Below are positions 16,201-24,142 of a stretch of 33,357 bases of DNA, piece after piece. The notes beneath the pieces were generated by a model that worked only from the letters and a program-made list of their open reading frames with translations, searched no databases and was not told the DNA's origin. Position 1 is the stretch's first letter. Every line of letters begins with the position of its first letter. Source of the stretch: DASTBU01 sp035711845 (GTDB taxonomy: Bacteria > Acidobacteriota > Vicinamibacteria > Vicinamibacterales > 2-12-FULL-66-21). Where the stretch lies: assembly GCA_035711845.1 (NCBI GenBank), contig DASTBU010000141.1:1-33357 (forward strand), read 5' to 3'. The position numbers were made by a program, and so were the translations under genes.

Positions 16201-16404
16201 CGTAGACTTCCCTCGCGATCAGCATCACTGCCGACCATCTGCATGTGGCGGGGTCCCTTGGAACAGGAACGTGGACCCTACAACAGAATTCTGACCGCAC
16301 TCAGTGGTAAGGTTCCATGACCATTTTCAGAAAATCGCGCATGGCCAATTCGGTGAGCTGCTGCCGCTATGAAGCCGCACTGCAGAGCTGCGTTCAATAG
16401 CCAT

Positions 16405-16900
16405 TTAGCGGTCGCTGGCTTGCACCAGGCACAGTTCACCCGACACATCTGTCTGGAAGACTCCTGGCGTCGGGTTGATGCCGTTGAAGAAGATCGTGCC
16501 TGTCGCGCCGGCGAAGCGACCCGTGCCATTGATCACAGGCGCGACGCTCGACAGCATACGACCACCAGCAGGGCGTGGAGTGTTGATGCCGGTTTCACGG
16601 AGCGTCAGCGTGCCATCCGCAGCGACGATCTCGAAAATTCCACTGTATGACCGACTGACGATCGGAGCGGTCGCCGGTGCTGGCGCGGAGCTGTCGAGCA
16701 CGAACCGCGTGGTGCCATTGAGGCCGTGGTTGCCATCGATCTCGCCGGTCGCGCAGAAGGTGCTCGGGCAACCGGTCGTCACTTGCTGCTCCCGCAAGGA
16801 TGCATGAACCGACTTTGCAGCTCGACTCCGACTCGGTTGCTCGAGTGTTGACGGCAGCGCACGAGAGTAGCAATACAGGCAAGGCCCATTTCAGTGTCAT
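16405..16900 (-). pseudogene. secreted protein of unknown function, frameshifted near the N-terminus
   Basis: The ATG at 16900 has GGAGGGAA upstream and encodes a signal peptide (MTLKWALPVLLLSCAAV) up to SSCKVGSCI; there the frame shifts by one base. The body continues as EQQVTTGCPSTFCATGEIDG with repeated Gly/Thr-rich beta segments (GTTRFVLDS, GTLTLRETG, VINGTGRFAGATGTIFFNG). The INGTGRFAGATG segment resembles small beta-barrel secreted proteins; I cannot name the family. One corrected base would give about 165 residues. It is either a true pseudogene or a single sequence error. Confidence 0.6.
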
Positions 16901-17240
16901 CGATTCCCTCCGTGCGATCAGATGACCGCGGTCCGCGACCAGCACACTGCGAGCCGCGTGAATGACGTGCCCACTCCGGCCCTCACGATGCGTCAGCGAC
17001 CAGCATTGTTGTAGAGGGGCGGTTCAGCCGAGTGCTCTTTGACGAGACGGCTCCGCGGTGTGACGAGCTGACCTGCCCCTTCTAAAATCGCCATGCGTAG
17101 AATGTGAGTCTTCCGTTTGGTCAGAGCCAGTAAGGGCGAGAAGGTTTGACGGAACCCCGTGGTCACCAACCCGCGCGGATGCAGGACGAGCTGCTCCGGC
17201 TTGGTTCGGGCGCTGACAAGACCAAGAAAGGAACCGAGGA
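16901..17240. other. gene-free stretch between divergent genes
   Basis: Separates the secreted-protein pseudogene (minus) from the NTF2-like pseudogene (plus). The only clear signal is the GGAACCGAGGA ribosome-binding region just before 17241. Reading frames here show no known domains. Confidence 0.4.
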
Positions 17241-17590
17241 ATGACGACCAAGCAGACCATCGAGCGCTACTTCTCGGCGCTATCAAGCAAGGACCGGTGG
17301 GAACAGCACCTTGACGACGAGATACGATTCGTCAGCCACGTGACCCCGCCCAAGGAGGTCAGCGGGAGATCCGCCTACGTCGCCTCGACTCGAGGATTCT
17401 ATTCGATGATTGAGTGCCTCAAGCTGGAAGGATTGATCGTCGAAGGCGACCGCGCGTGTGCCCAAACCCGCTATCGGTTGCGCCCACCATAAGGTGAAAC
17501 CTTCAACTGCGACGTCTCAGAGGTCTTCTCCGTCAAGGGCAACAAGATGTGTCGTTTGAGATTTACTTCGACAGCGTTCCCTTCGGGCGG
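17241..17590 (+). pseudogene. NTF2/SnoaL-like fold protein with a nonsense codon and a frameshift
   Basis: Begins MTTKQTIERYFSALSSKDRW with the SnoaL-like pattern and a good ribosome-binding site. After residue 83 a TAA interrupts, but the same frame continues GETFNCDVSEVFSVKGNK; a one-base shift then gives VSFEIYFDSVPF, the expected last strand. The two lesions are about 80 bp apart. The intact protein would have been a ~115-residue small-ligand-binding or enzyme-fold protein of unknown substrate. Confidence 0.75.
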
Positions 17591-17628
17591 CGAGCCGAGT
17601 CATGAGCGACGACGAGACGCTCCCCGCC

Positions 17629-17654
17629 GATGGCATGTAGCGATGGCATGTAGC
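17629..17654. repeat. 13-bp perfect tandem duplication
   Basis: GATGGCATGTAGC occurs twice in direct succession, exactly where the istB remnant loses its Walker A region. It marks a deletion or rearrangement junction. Confidence 0.7.
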
Positions 17655-17660
17655 ACGCGC

Positions 17661-18064
17661 ATGGCGATCGCGCTGAGTGTGGAAGCGACCAAGCACAAAC
17701 GTCGCGTGCTCTTTACCCGGGCGGCCGATCTCGTGCGGCAGCTCCTCGAAGCGCGCGATGCCCGTGAGCTGACGCGGCTGCATCAGCGGCTCCTGCGGGT
17801 CGACGTCCTGCTCATCGACGAGCTGGGCTTCGTGCCCTTCGATCGAGTCGGCGGGGAGTTGCTCTTCAATCTGATCACCGACCGGTACGAGCGCCGGGCC
17901 ACGGTGGTGACGACGAATCTCACGTTTGCTGAATGGGTACCGTGTTTGCCGGCGACGAGAAGCTCACGACCGCCTTGCTCGATCGGTTGGCCCATCACGC
18001 GACGGTGATCACCACGAAGGGCAAGAGCTATCGTATGCGGAAACGGCGCGGTGGGGGCTCGTGA
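17661..18064 (+). pseudogene. istB: IstB remnant of a second IS21-family element
   Basis: Starts mid-gene at MAIALSVEATKHKRRVLFTR, the segment that normally follows Walker A, and keeps Walker B (VDVLLIDELGF) and the sensor stretch VVTTNLTFAEW. A one-base shift follows, then TVFAGDEKLTTALLDRLAHH and the terminus SYRMRKRRGG. It belongs to a different IS21 subgroup from the istB at 11566 (different C-terminus and Walker B surroundings). No istA is left. Confidence 0.88.
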
Positions 18065-18184
18065 TGCCGATCCACCCGACACTCGACCGCGTAGGATGCC
18101 CCAGGACCGACGATCGAGACGCCGCCCAGAGTCCGCTATCCCTGGGATTGAGGGCAGAGGAGGTGACCAAGACGAAAGTCGCGC

Positions 18185-18282
18185 GGCTGTGGAAATGACG
18201 CTCCTGCGGAAATCACAAAACGATTTCCACAGGAGCTTGGCAATCTCGCTCAGAACGCGAGATTCCCACATTCCCACAAGCC
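18185..18282. other. 98-bp three-stem structured element, copy 2
   Basis: Same architecture and length as 12513-12610. P2 pairs GCTCCTGCGGAAATC with GATTTCCACAGGAGC. P3 is identical in stem with loop TCAGAAC, and the outer stem is identical. P2 differs from copy 1 by paired changes T-A to C-G, C-G to T-A and C-G to T-A. It lies 120 bp after the istB remnant stop, matching its position relative to the intact istB (122 bp). Confidence 0.75.
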
Positions 18283-18338
18283 GATCCTCTTTGTTTCAGA
18301 GGAGAAGAACGTAAAATAGACCGCCCTCAGGTGGATCA

Positions 18339-18375
18339 GTTTCCGAGCGGCGTACTGGTCTACTTTCCGAGCGGC
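18339..18375. repeat. terminal repeats of the second IS21-family element
   Basis: TTTCCGAGCGGCG occurs at 18339 and 18363, a 24-bp period like that at IS21 ends. The element appears to end near 18376, inside the small gene at 18360-18569, whose frame runs into it. Confidence 0.65.
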
Positions 18376-18569
18376 GCCTCCAGGAATTCCGGCCAGGTCG
18401 GGACCGTCGGCACCGGGTCCGTCCGATCGGGCAGAAGTCCCCACAACGCGGGGTGATGCCAGCAAAGCTCGTGGCCTGTGCTGTCGCGGTGCTTCCGGAT
18501 TCCGGCGCGGAGTTTCTTCACCTCGTCGATCAGTTGCTCCCGCGATATCTTTCCGAGATCGTCGTCCAT
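18360..18569 (-). CDS. small conserved protein, C-terminus replaced by an IS21 end
   Basis: 69 codons: a helical, charged N-terminus (ISREQLIDEVKKLRAGIRKH) and a tryptophan/proline-rich core (DSTGHELCWHHPALWGLLPD) of a small conserved family of unknown function, with Cys-x-His-His as candidate ligands. The natural sequence appears to stop at PEFLE; the final residues APLGK and the TAG come from the terminal repeat of the neighbouring IS21 remnant. Relatives normally continue further, so this is a truncated, possibly inactive gene. Confidence 0.65.
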   Translation of the reverse strand: MDDDLGKISREQLIDEVKKLRAGIRKHRDSTGHELCWHHPALWGLLPDRTDPVPTVPTWPEFLEAPLGK

Positions 18570-18601
18570 ATTCTCTCTGCAGCCGTATCCGGCAAAGCCG
18601 A

Positions 18602-19053
18602 TCAGCGCTGTTTCGCGTGCTCGCCGCGCAGAACGACACAGGTGCTCGTCGCCTTTGCGATCAGCTTGCCGTCCTGGTCGGTCACCTCACATTCGACGTA
18701 GCCCACGTTCTTTCCACGGTTGACGACACTCCCTTCGGCGCGCAGGTCTGCCTGCCACACGGGGCGGAAGAAATTGATGCTGAGCGCGATCGTGGTAAAG
18801 GATTCGTCGGGCGACAGGGTCGAGACGAAGGCCATGCCCATGGCGCGTCCGCCAGATCGCACAGGACGCCGCCGTGAAGCGTCCCCATCGGGTTCGTATG
18901 TTGCGGGCCTGCGCGCATCGAACCGACGGCGCGCCCTCCAGCTACTTCTTCCACGCGAAACCCAAGAAGCTCCGCGATCGGAACTTTCGCTGCTCGGGCT
19001 TTTTCAATCAATGCGTGAACGGCATTCTTGTCCGGACTCATCGAATTACGCAT
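18602..19053 (-). pseudogene. PaaI-type hotdog thioesterase with a one-base deletion
   Basis: The first part reads IAELLGFRVEEVAGGRAVGS, then TNPMGTLHGGVLCDLADA, with the HGG motif and catalytic acidic position of PaaI/YdiI acyl-CoA thioesterases. A single missing base in the GACGCGCCATGG region shifts the frame; the second part continues MGMAFVSTLSPDESFTTIAL and INFFRPVW to the end. Repairing it gives about 150 residues, full length. The true start may be the second Met (MSPDKN, 19041). Any role in hydrolysing acyl-CoA is lost unless the lesion is a sequence error. Confidence 0.82.
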
Positions 19054-19089
19054 TGTACGGCACGACGAATTTTCGCACGCGTTGTGCCG

Positions 19090-19693
19090 TTATCGCGTTC
19101 TTCCCACGAGCACGGGCGTCGTGCGATAGACGTCAGGAAAGAGCCGTTTCAGATCGCTGATCTTCGGCAGGTCGTTGATGACGATGTACGGGTGGGTGGG
19201 ATTGCGGGTGAGAAAGTCCTGGTGGTAGCCCTCGGCCCCATAGAACGGCCGGTTCATCTCGATTGTCGTGACGACCGGGCTTTGAAGACGCGCGACTCGT
19301 TGAGCTGCCCGATGTACGCTTCGGCGACTTGGGCCTGTTCGGCGCTCGTTGGAAAGATCGCCGACCGATATTGCGTGCCGACGTCCGGCCCCTGTCGGTT
19401 CAGCTGAGTCGGGTCGTGGGCGACAGAGAAGAAGAGTTGCAAGAGCCGCCCGTAGCTGATCTGACGCGGGTCAAAGGTCACTCTCACCGATTCTGCGTGG
19501 CCGCTCTCACCGCCACCGACGGTCTCATAGTCAGCGGTGCTCTTCTGCCCTCCGGCGTAGCCTGAGACGGCGCCGGTCACGCCCCCCACGTGTTGAAAGA
19601 CGCCCTGCACACCCCTTTTCGGCCTGCGGTGCCAATTCGCCACGCGACGCCCGCGAGTGCGATCGCTCCGATGATGACGGCCGCCCGGCCCAT
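19090..19693 (-). pseudogene. msrA: peptide methionine sulfoxide reductase A with its catalytic motif missing
   Basis: The ATG at 19693 overlaps the molybdoenzyme stop (TGATG). An N-terminal membrane or signal segment (MGRAAVIIGAIALAGVAW) is followed by GVQGVFQHVGGVTGAVSGYA, then ADYETVGGGESGHAESVRV and the rest of MsrA. The expected GGCFWG, containing the catalytic Cys, is replaced by a short unrelated stretch of altered length. A second shift after NESRVFK leads to PVVTTIEMNRPFYGAEGYH and a normal C-terminus. The original product was probably an exported methionine repair enzyme, linked to the molybdoenzyme. It is inactive as it stands. Confidence 0.85.
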
Positions 19694-21723
19694 CACGTTG
19701 GCCGTACCTCCACGAACGCATCGTAGAGGCCGCTTCCGCCGCCCCAGTCGGTCGGCTCCTCCGGGGTAAGAACGTTGACCGAGAGGCGCTTGCCGCCCGC
19801 ATCCGTGAATCCGCCGAATGGCATCCAGGCCACGCCCGGCCGGACGCGGTCAGACACACGGCAGACGGCGCGCACGTCACCGCTCCCGTTCCGCACGGAC
19901 ACGTAATCCCCGTTGGCGACGCCTCGCGTCCGCGCGTCGTCGGCGTGGATCTCGATGAACAACTCACCTGCGCGGCGGCGATGCCGGTCCTGATTGCTGT
20001 ATCCCGAATTCAGGAAGTGCAGCTGCTTCCCCGTGATCAACTGCAGGCCGCGGTTCGATCGAATCTCGCCGGGCGATGGCAGCGGGTCGTGCCCGGCCTC
20101 GCGCAGCGGCTCGGAGTACAGCTCCGCCTTTCCACTCCGGGTCGGGAACCCGCCGTTTGCAAATGGGCGCCAGTCTTCCGGACGGTTCAGACGCGCGTAT
20201 CCCTGTTCCCACAATCGTTCGTAGGTGATCCCGTCGAGCCATGGATGCCCGCTCGCCAGAGCCGCACGCAGCATGGACTCGTCGCTCTCGAACAGGTACG
20301 CCTCCGTGCGGCCCAGCGCCCGCGCCAGCCGTCGGAAGAGCTCGGTGTTCGACACCGACTCGCCGCGCGGCGCCATGGCGGGCCGATTCAGCGCCAGATA
20401 CAGGTGGCCCCAGGCGGGTGACAGATCCAGATGCTCGATCTGGCTCGTGGCCGGCAGCACGTAGTCGGCGTAGAGCGCGGTGTCCGTGATGAACAGCTCG
20501 TGCACGACCGTGAACAGGTCGTCGCGCAGGAGGCCTTCCCGAATCCGGCTCTGATTCGGCATCGACACCATCGGATTGGCGCCGTAGACGATGAGCGATC
20601 GGATCGGTGGCCGCAGGTCGCACAGATCCTTGCCGATATCGCGCATGTTCAGCACGCGGACCTCCGGCTTATGCACCTCCGGCATCTCCACGCGATCCTT
20701 GGCCAGCACGGCGAACTGCAGCTTGTGTGTGGAACGCGCCAGGCCGCCGCCGCGATGCCTCCATGCTCCGGTAAGTGCCGGAAGACAAGCCATCGTACGG
20801 AACTGCATCGCGCCGTTGCGATGGTGCTCGGGGCCGATGAGCGGCCGCAGCAGGGACGGCTGCGTCGTCGCGTACTCGCGCGCGAATCTCTCGACGTCGC
20901 CCGCCGGCAGGCCCACCGTGTCCGCCACGCTCTCCGGAGCGTACTGCCGCACGCGCTCCGCCAGCGCCTCGTACCCGACCGCGTGCTGCGAGACGTACTC
21001 GTGATCCACCAGTCCGTCGCGGACGATGACGTGCATCATCGCGAGCGCCAGCGCCGCGTCGCTGGCGGGCTTGATCGGCAGATGCCAGTCGGCCGCCTCG
21101 GCGGTGCGGGTCCTGACCGGATCCACCACGACGATCTTCGCGCCCCGATGCTGCGCCTCGCGCACAAACGGCCAGAAGTGGAGGTTCGTGACGATCGTGT
21201 TCGTCCCCCACAGCACGACGTACCGGCTATGGACGACCTCCTCCGGATCGATGCCGGTGCCGGTTCCGATCGTGGACGTGAGGCCCGCGGAAGCGACCGC
21301 GCCGCAGATGTTACGATCGAGGCCGCTGCACCCCATCGACCCGAACAGCCGCATGTCGAGGGAGGCCTGCTGAATCAGGCCCTGCACGCCCGCCGAGCTG
21401 TAGGGCAGGATCGCTTCGGCGCCCGATTCCCCGACAATCGCCTGCCAGCGCGAAGCGATGTCGGTCAGCGCCTCGTCCCAGGTCACGCGGACGAATCGCC
21501 CCTCGCCTTTCGGCCCCACGCGCTTCAGCGGGTGCAGGACGCGATCGGGGTGGTAGACCCGCTCGAGATAATGGTTAACCTTGGCGCAGAGCGTGCCGCG
21601 GGTGAACGGATGCGCCGGGTCGCCGTACAGCTTCCCGGCGGTACCGTTCTGCACTTCTACAATCCAACTGCACGTGTCTGGGCAGTCGTGCCCGCAAGCG
21701 CCGCGAACCGTCTGGATCGACAT
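19693..21723 (-). CDS. molybdopterin oxidoreductase, DMSO reductase family
   Basis: A 676-residue enzyme with an N-terminal [4Fe-4S] motif Cys10-x3-Cys14-x3-Cys18...Cys46 (ACGHDCPDTC, GTLCAKVN) and the molybdopterin-binding domains VVLWGTNTIVTN, KIVVVDPVRTRTA and YGANPMVSMPN. The C-terminal cofactor domain is LQLITGKQLHFLNSGYSNQD and later VSVRNGSGDVRAV. There is no twin-arginine leader, so it is cytoplasmic or imported with a partner. The Mo ligand is not certain; Cys in LDRNICGAVASAG is one candidate. The substrate is unknown. The ATG at 21723 follows TACAAT by 11 bases with no strong Shine-Dalgarno. msrA follows with a TGATG overlap. Confidence 0.9.
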   Translation of the reverse strand: MSIQTVRGACGHDCPDTCSWIVEVQNGTAGKLYGDPAHPFTRGTLCAKVNHYLERVYHPDRVLHPLKRVGPKGEGRFVRVTWDEALTDIASRWQAIVGESGAEAILPYSSAGVQGLIQQASLDMRLFGSMGCSGLDRNICGAVASAGLTSTIGTGTGIDPEEVVHSRYVVLWGTNTIVTNLHFWPFVREAQHRGAKIVVVDPVRTRTAEAADWHLPIKPASDAALALAMMHVIVRDGLVDHEYVSQHAVGYEALAERVRQYAPESVADTVGLPAGDVERFAREYATTQPSLLRPLIGPEHHRNGAMQFRTMACLPALTGAWRHRGGGLARSTHKLQFAVLAKDRVEMPEVHKPEVRVLNMRDIGKDLCDLRPPIRSLIVYGANPMVSMPNQSRIREGLLRDDLFTVVHELFITDTALYADYVLPATSQIEHLDLSPAWGHLYLALNRPAMAPRGESVSNTELFRRLARALGRTEAYLFESDESMLRAALASGHPWLDGITYERLWEQGYARLNRPEDWRPFANGGFPTRSGKAELYSEPLREAGHDPLPSPGEIRSNRGLQLITGKQLHFLNSGYSNQDRHRRRAGELFIEIHADDARTRGVANGDYVSVRNGSGDVRAVCRVSDRVRPGVAWMPFGGFTDAGGKRLSVNVLTPEEPTDWGGGSGLYDAFVEVRPT

Positions 21724-21769
21724 GGCCTACTGCCATTGTAGTCCGCCCGTCGCCCCGGGGGGTCGACGC

Positions 21770-21932
21770 GCGCAGTCCTTCATCATCGTCCCCGACTTCC
21801 CAGTGACGTTTCAGCCGGAGCTGTCCCACACGGACTTCCCATGGCTCTGGGACGAGCGCCGGGAGTCCCGCATCGGCCTGCTGCCGCGCAACGGCGACGT
21901 GTCGCGCATCCAGTGGTTCGAAACGCCGCCCC
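21770..21932 (+). pseudogene. carotenoid oxygenase (RPE65-like) fragment
   Basis: One plus-strand frame reads QSFIIVPDFPVTFQPELSHT, then DFPWLWDERRESRIGLLPRN and DVSRIQWFETPP. This matches the central segment of carotenoid or lignostilbene cleaving dioxygenases (VFPDLPVTFDPEL...RLGVLPR...RWFE..PC). It breaks off after PP where the family has CYVFH. No other part of the gene is nearby. The remainder, to 22179, shows nothing else. Confidence 0.7.
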
Positions 21933-22179
21933 GTCGGACTACGTTTGCCGAACTACTTTTGTGCTGAGGTCAGGGCGTCATCGGCACAGCCACTGCGAAC
22001 TGTTGGATGTGGCTCCAAAAGTGACTGTATCGCGAACGGGGTAGACGCCCGGCGCCGGCTCGGTCGCTCGAAGAGACCAGCTCAACGAAATCACCGTAAG
22101 TGATCGCAGATGATTGGGACTTCTATCACAATCGATGCGATAATCCGTATCGACTGCTCGCAATTTGTTGATTCTAAAT

Positions 22180-22221
22180 GGAGAGATGTCAGAGTGGTCG
22201 ATTGAGCACGCTTGGAAAACG
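22180..22221 (+). pseudogene. tRNA-Ser(GGA) 5'-half fragment, second copy
   Basis: Acceptor strand GGAGAGA, a normal-looking D arm (CAGAGTGGTCGATTGAGC), and anticodon loop TTGGAAA with GGA at 22214-22216. The 3' side of the anticodon stem is ACGGTG rather than the complement of CACGC. GATTCTAAA precedes it, and weaker similarity to the 280 locus continues for about 90 bp (CGAAGC, then TCAGCGA). A related 12-bp array lies 130 bp downstream. Confidence 0.6.
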
Positions 22222-22350
22222 GTGCGCGGGGCTCATGTCGAGACGTACCGAAGCACATTTTCCGCAGTCCATTCAGCGAGTTAGCACCGGGTACAGCTCT
22301 CTCGCTGTGCTCCCATAAGTGACGGTGTTTATCGAGAGTAGCCACTCGTT

Positions 22351-22386
22351 AGGGCACAATCTGGGGCACAATTTCCGACACCACAC
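22351..22386. repeat. 12-bp tandem repeat, three diverging copies
   Basis: AGGGCACAATCT, GGGGCACAATTT and CCGACACCACAC in succession, related to the pair at 205-228. The stretch 22222-22614 has no supportable gene; GTTGATTCTTAA at 22487 resembles the sequence preceding both tRNA-Ser fragments. Confidence 0.5.
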
Positions 22387-22614
22387 CCGCCAGTCGGATT
22401 TCGTTGCGTCACGATCAGCGCGAGTATTTGCCGCAGGAACTCCTTCCGGGGGTAGCGGTTGGATTCGCGTCTGGACCACCATCTGTAAGCCGTTGATTCT
22501 TAACGACTGAAATCACCCACCCACTCCGTAGATCGAACCGCTGTTGTTGCGTGACGGTCGGTAACATCAGTTGTGCAGCGGTCTCGTGAACCGCTGAACA
22601 CAGCGACGGCGACG

Positions 22615-23889
22615 TCAACGTTCAATGCGTGTCCGCTCACGAATCCTCCCACAGGCTCCGCAACGGCACCGCAAAGAGGTTGTCGCCGAAGCGCATCGCT
22701 GCCGTGCCGTCGTAGGGAGCACCACACCCGTGGCAAACCGCCGGCCGGCCGCCTCGCGCAGCTTGCGCAGTCCGCGGAAGTCCGCATCGTTCACGCTCGC
22801 GGCGGCCTTCACCTCGACACCGGCGACCGCCGTGCTGCCGCGTTCGAGCACGACATCCACTTCGAAGCCGTCGCGGTCTCGGTAGTGAAATAAGTCGATC
22901 GGGTCTGGGTGCCAGCTCGCCTGACGCCGCAGTTCCTGCAGTACGAATGTCTCGAGCAGCGGGCCGAGCCGATCGCGCTCCCGGGACAACGCGCCGCCGT
23001 CGATCCCCAGCAGGGCACAGGCCAGGTCAGTGTCGCTCATGTGGAGCTTGGCGGCTTTCACCAGCCGACTCAGGCGGTTGCTGTGCCACGGCGGCAACCG
23101 ATCGACGAGAAAGACGCGCTCCAGCACGGTGACATAGTCATGAATCGTCTGGCGCGTCATCTGGAACGGGGCCGCGAGATCCGACACATTGAGGAGTTGG
23201 GCCGTGTACGATGCAGCGAGTGCGAGCAGCCGGGGCAGCGCGTCCAGCGAATGGATGCGGGCCACGTCGCGCACGTCGCGTTGAATCTGCGTCTCGACGA
23301 GGTCGCGATACCAGGCTCGCCGCCGGACTGGCGTGCGCCTCGCGAGCGCTGCCGGGTACCCCCCGCCGACAATGCGTTCGGCAAGGTCCGTTCCGAGGCG
23401 ATCGGTGAGTCTGGTGCGGAAGCCGCGGCGAAAGAGCGTCTCGATGAAGCGTGGCCGCCTTCCCTGGAGCTCGCACTGGGCGAGCGGGTGCAGTCGCAGA
23501 ATGCCGATGCGGCCGGCGAGCGAGTCCGCGAGACGCGGCACGAGTAGGACGTTGGCAGAGCCCGTCAGGATGAACCGGCCCGCGGTCCGGCGCTCGTCGA
23601 TCGCCGCCTTCAGCGATGAGAAGAGCTCCGGGACGCGCTGAACCTCATCGAGGATCGTTCGCCGGGGCAGCCCTTCCACGAAACCGACCGGGTCGCCTCT
23701 GGCGGCGTCCTGGACGGCCTCGTCGTCGAACGACACGTAGCGGTAACCGCGTGGTTCGCCGACAATGCGGGCCAGCGTCGTCTTGCCGCTCTGACGCGGC
23801 CCGTGAATCAGGACGGCCGGCGTGTCCGCCAGGGCCTCGCGCAGGCGCGCGGCCAGGTAGCGGGGAAACGATCTCGTCTCGCGGGGCAC
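22615..23889 (-). CDS. AAA ATPase with DUF4143 nuclease-like domain, C-terminus frameshifted
   Basis: A 424-codon frame. Walker A GPRQSGKTT has Lys36; Walker B TILDEVQRVP has Asp81-Glu82; sensor FILTGSANVLL follows. A middle winged-helix region (TRQTIHDYVTVLERVFLVDR) leads to a DUF4143 PD-(D/E)xK-like domain (FEVDVVLERG, GVEVKAA). The family is common near mobile and defence genes; its biochemical role is poorly known. After FATGVVL two extra bases shift the frame: the next frame reads YDGTAAMRFGDNLFAVPLRS and stops at 22637, the family's usual ending, so the last ~25 residues are abnormal. The start is GTG at 23889. Confidence 0.85.
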   Translation of the reverse strand: MPRETRSFPRYLAARLREALADTPAVLIHGPRQSGKTTLARIVGEPRGYRYVSFDDEAVQDAARGDPVGFVEGLPRRTILDEVQRVPELFSSLKAAIDERRTAGRFILTGSANVLLVPRLADSLAGRIGILRLHPLAQCELQGRRPRFIETLFRRGFRTRLTDRLGTDLAERIVGGGYPAALARRTPVRRRAWYRDLVETQIQRDVRDVARIHSLDALPRLLALAASYTAQLLNVSDLAAPFQMTRQTIHDYVTVLERVFLVDRLPPWHSNRLSRLVKAAKLHMSDTDLACALLGIDGGALSRERDRLGPLLETFVLQELRRQASWHPDPIDLFHYRDRDGFEVDVVLERGSTAVAGVEVKAAASVNDADFRGLRKLREAAGRRFATGVVLPTTARQRCASATTSLRCRCGACGRIRERTRIER

Positions 23890-23915
23890 GACACCGCCGA
23901 TTCGAGCGCCATGGA

Positions 23916-23997
23916 CGGCTGATTGCTAGTTTGGATGTCGGCTGATCGCTAATTTTATAAACGGCTGATTGCCAGTTTCAGGTCGGCTGATTGCCAG
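23916..23997. repeat. four iterated repeats, about 23-bp period, upstream of the ATPase gene
   Basis: CGGCTGATTGCCAGTTT-like units start at 23916, 23939, 23962 and 23984. Period and length resemble the multiple repeats at IS21-family ends, so this may be a solitary IS end; the alternative is an operator array for the divergently read ATPase. No transposase remnant adjoins it. Spacers are only 5-8 bp, so it is not CRISPR. Confidence 0.7.
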
Positions 23998-24142
23998 GAT
24001 CGGCCTCGCGCGGGAGAGGCGGTTCACAGCTCTGATCCGCAGGCCTCATATTCCGCCACTTGACGGACATCACTCCCGCATCGGACCCTTTCGCCGAATC
24101 GAGTTTTTCAAGATTGAAGGCGAAGAGCCGGATGTGTCGCGG

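Noticed and set aside
20431..21741. 436-codon open frame antisense to the molybdoenzyme
   Set aside because: It is the mirror of a high-GC gene with clear domains; its own translation has no recognisable motif.
23916..23997. CRISPR array
   Set aside because: Only four short units with 5-8-bp gaps; no cas genes. It fits iterated binding sites better.
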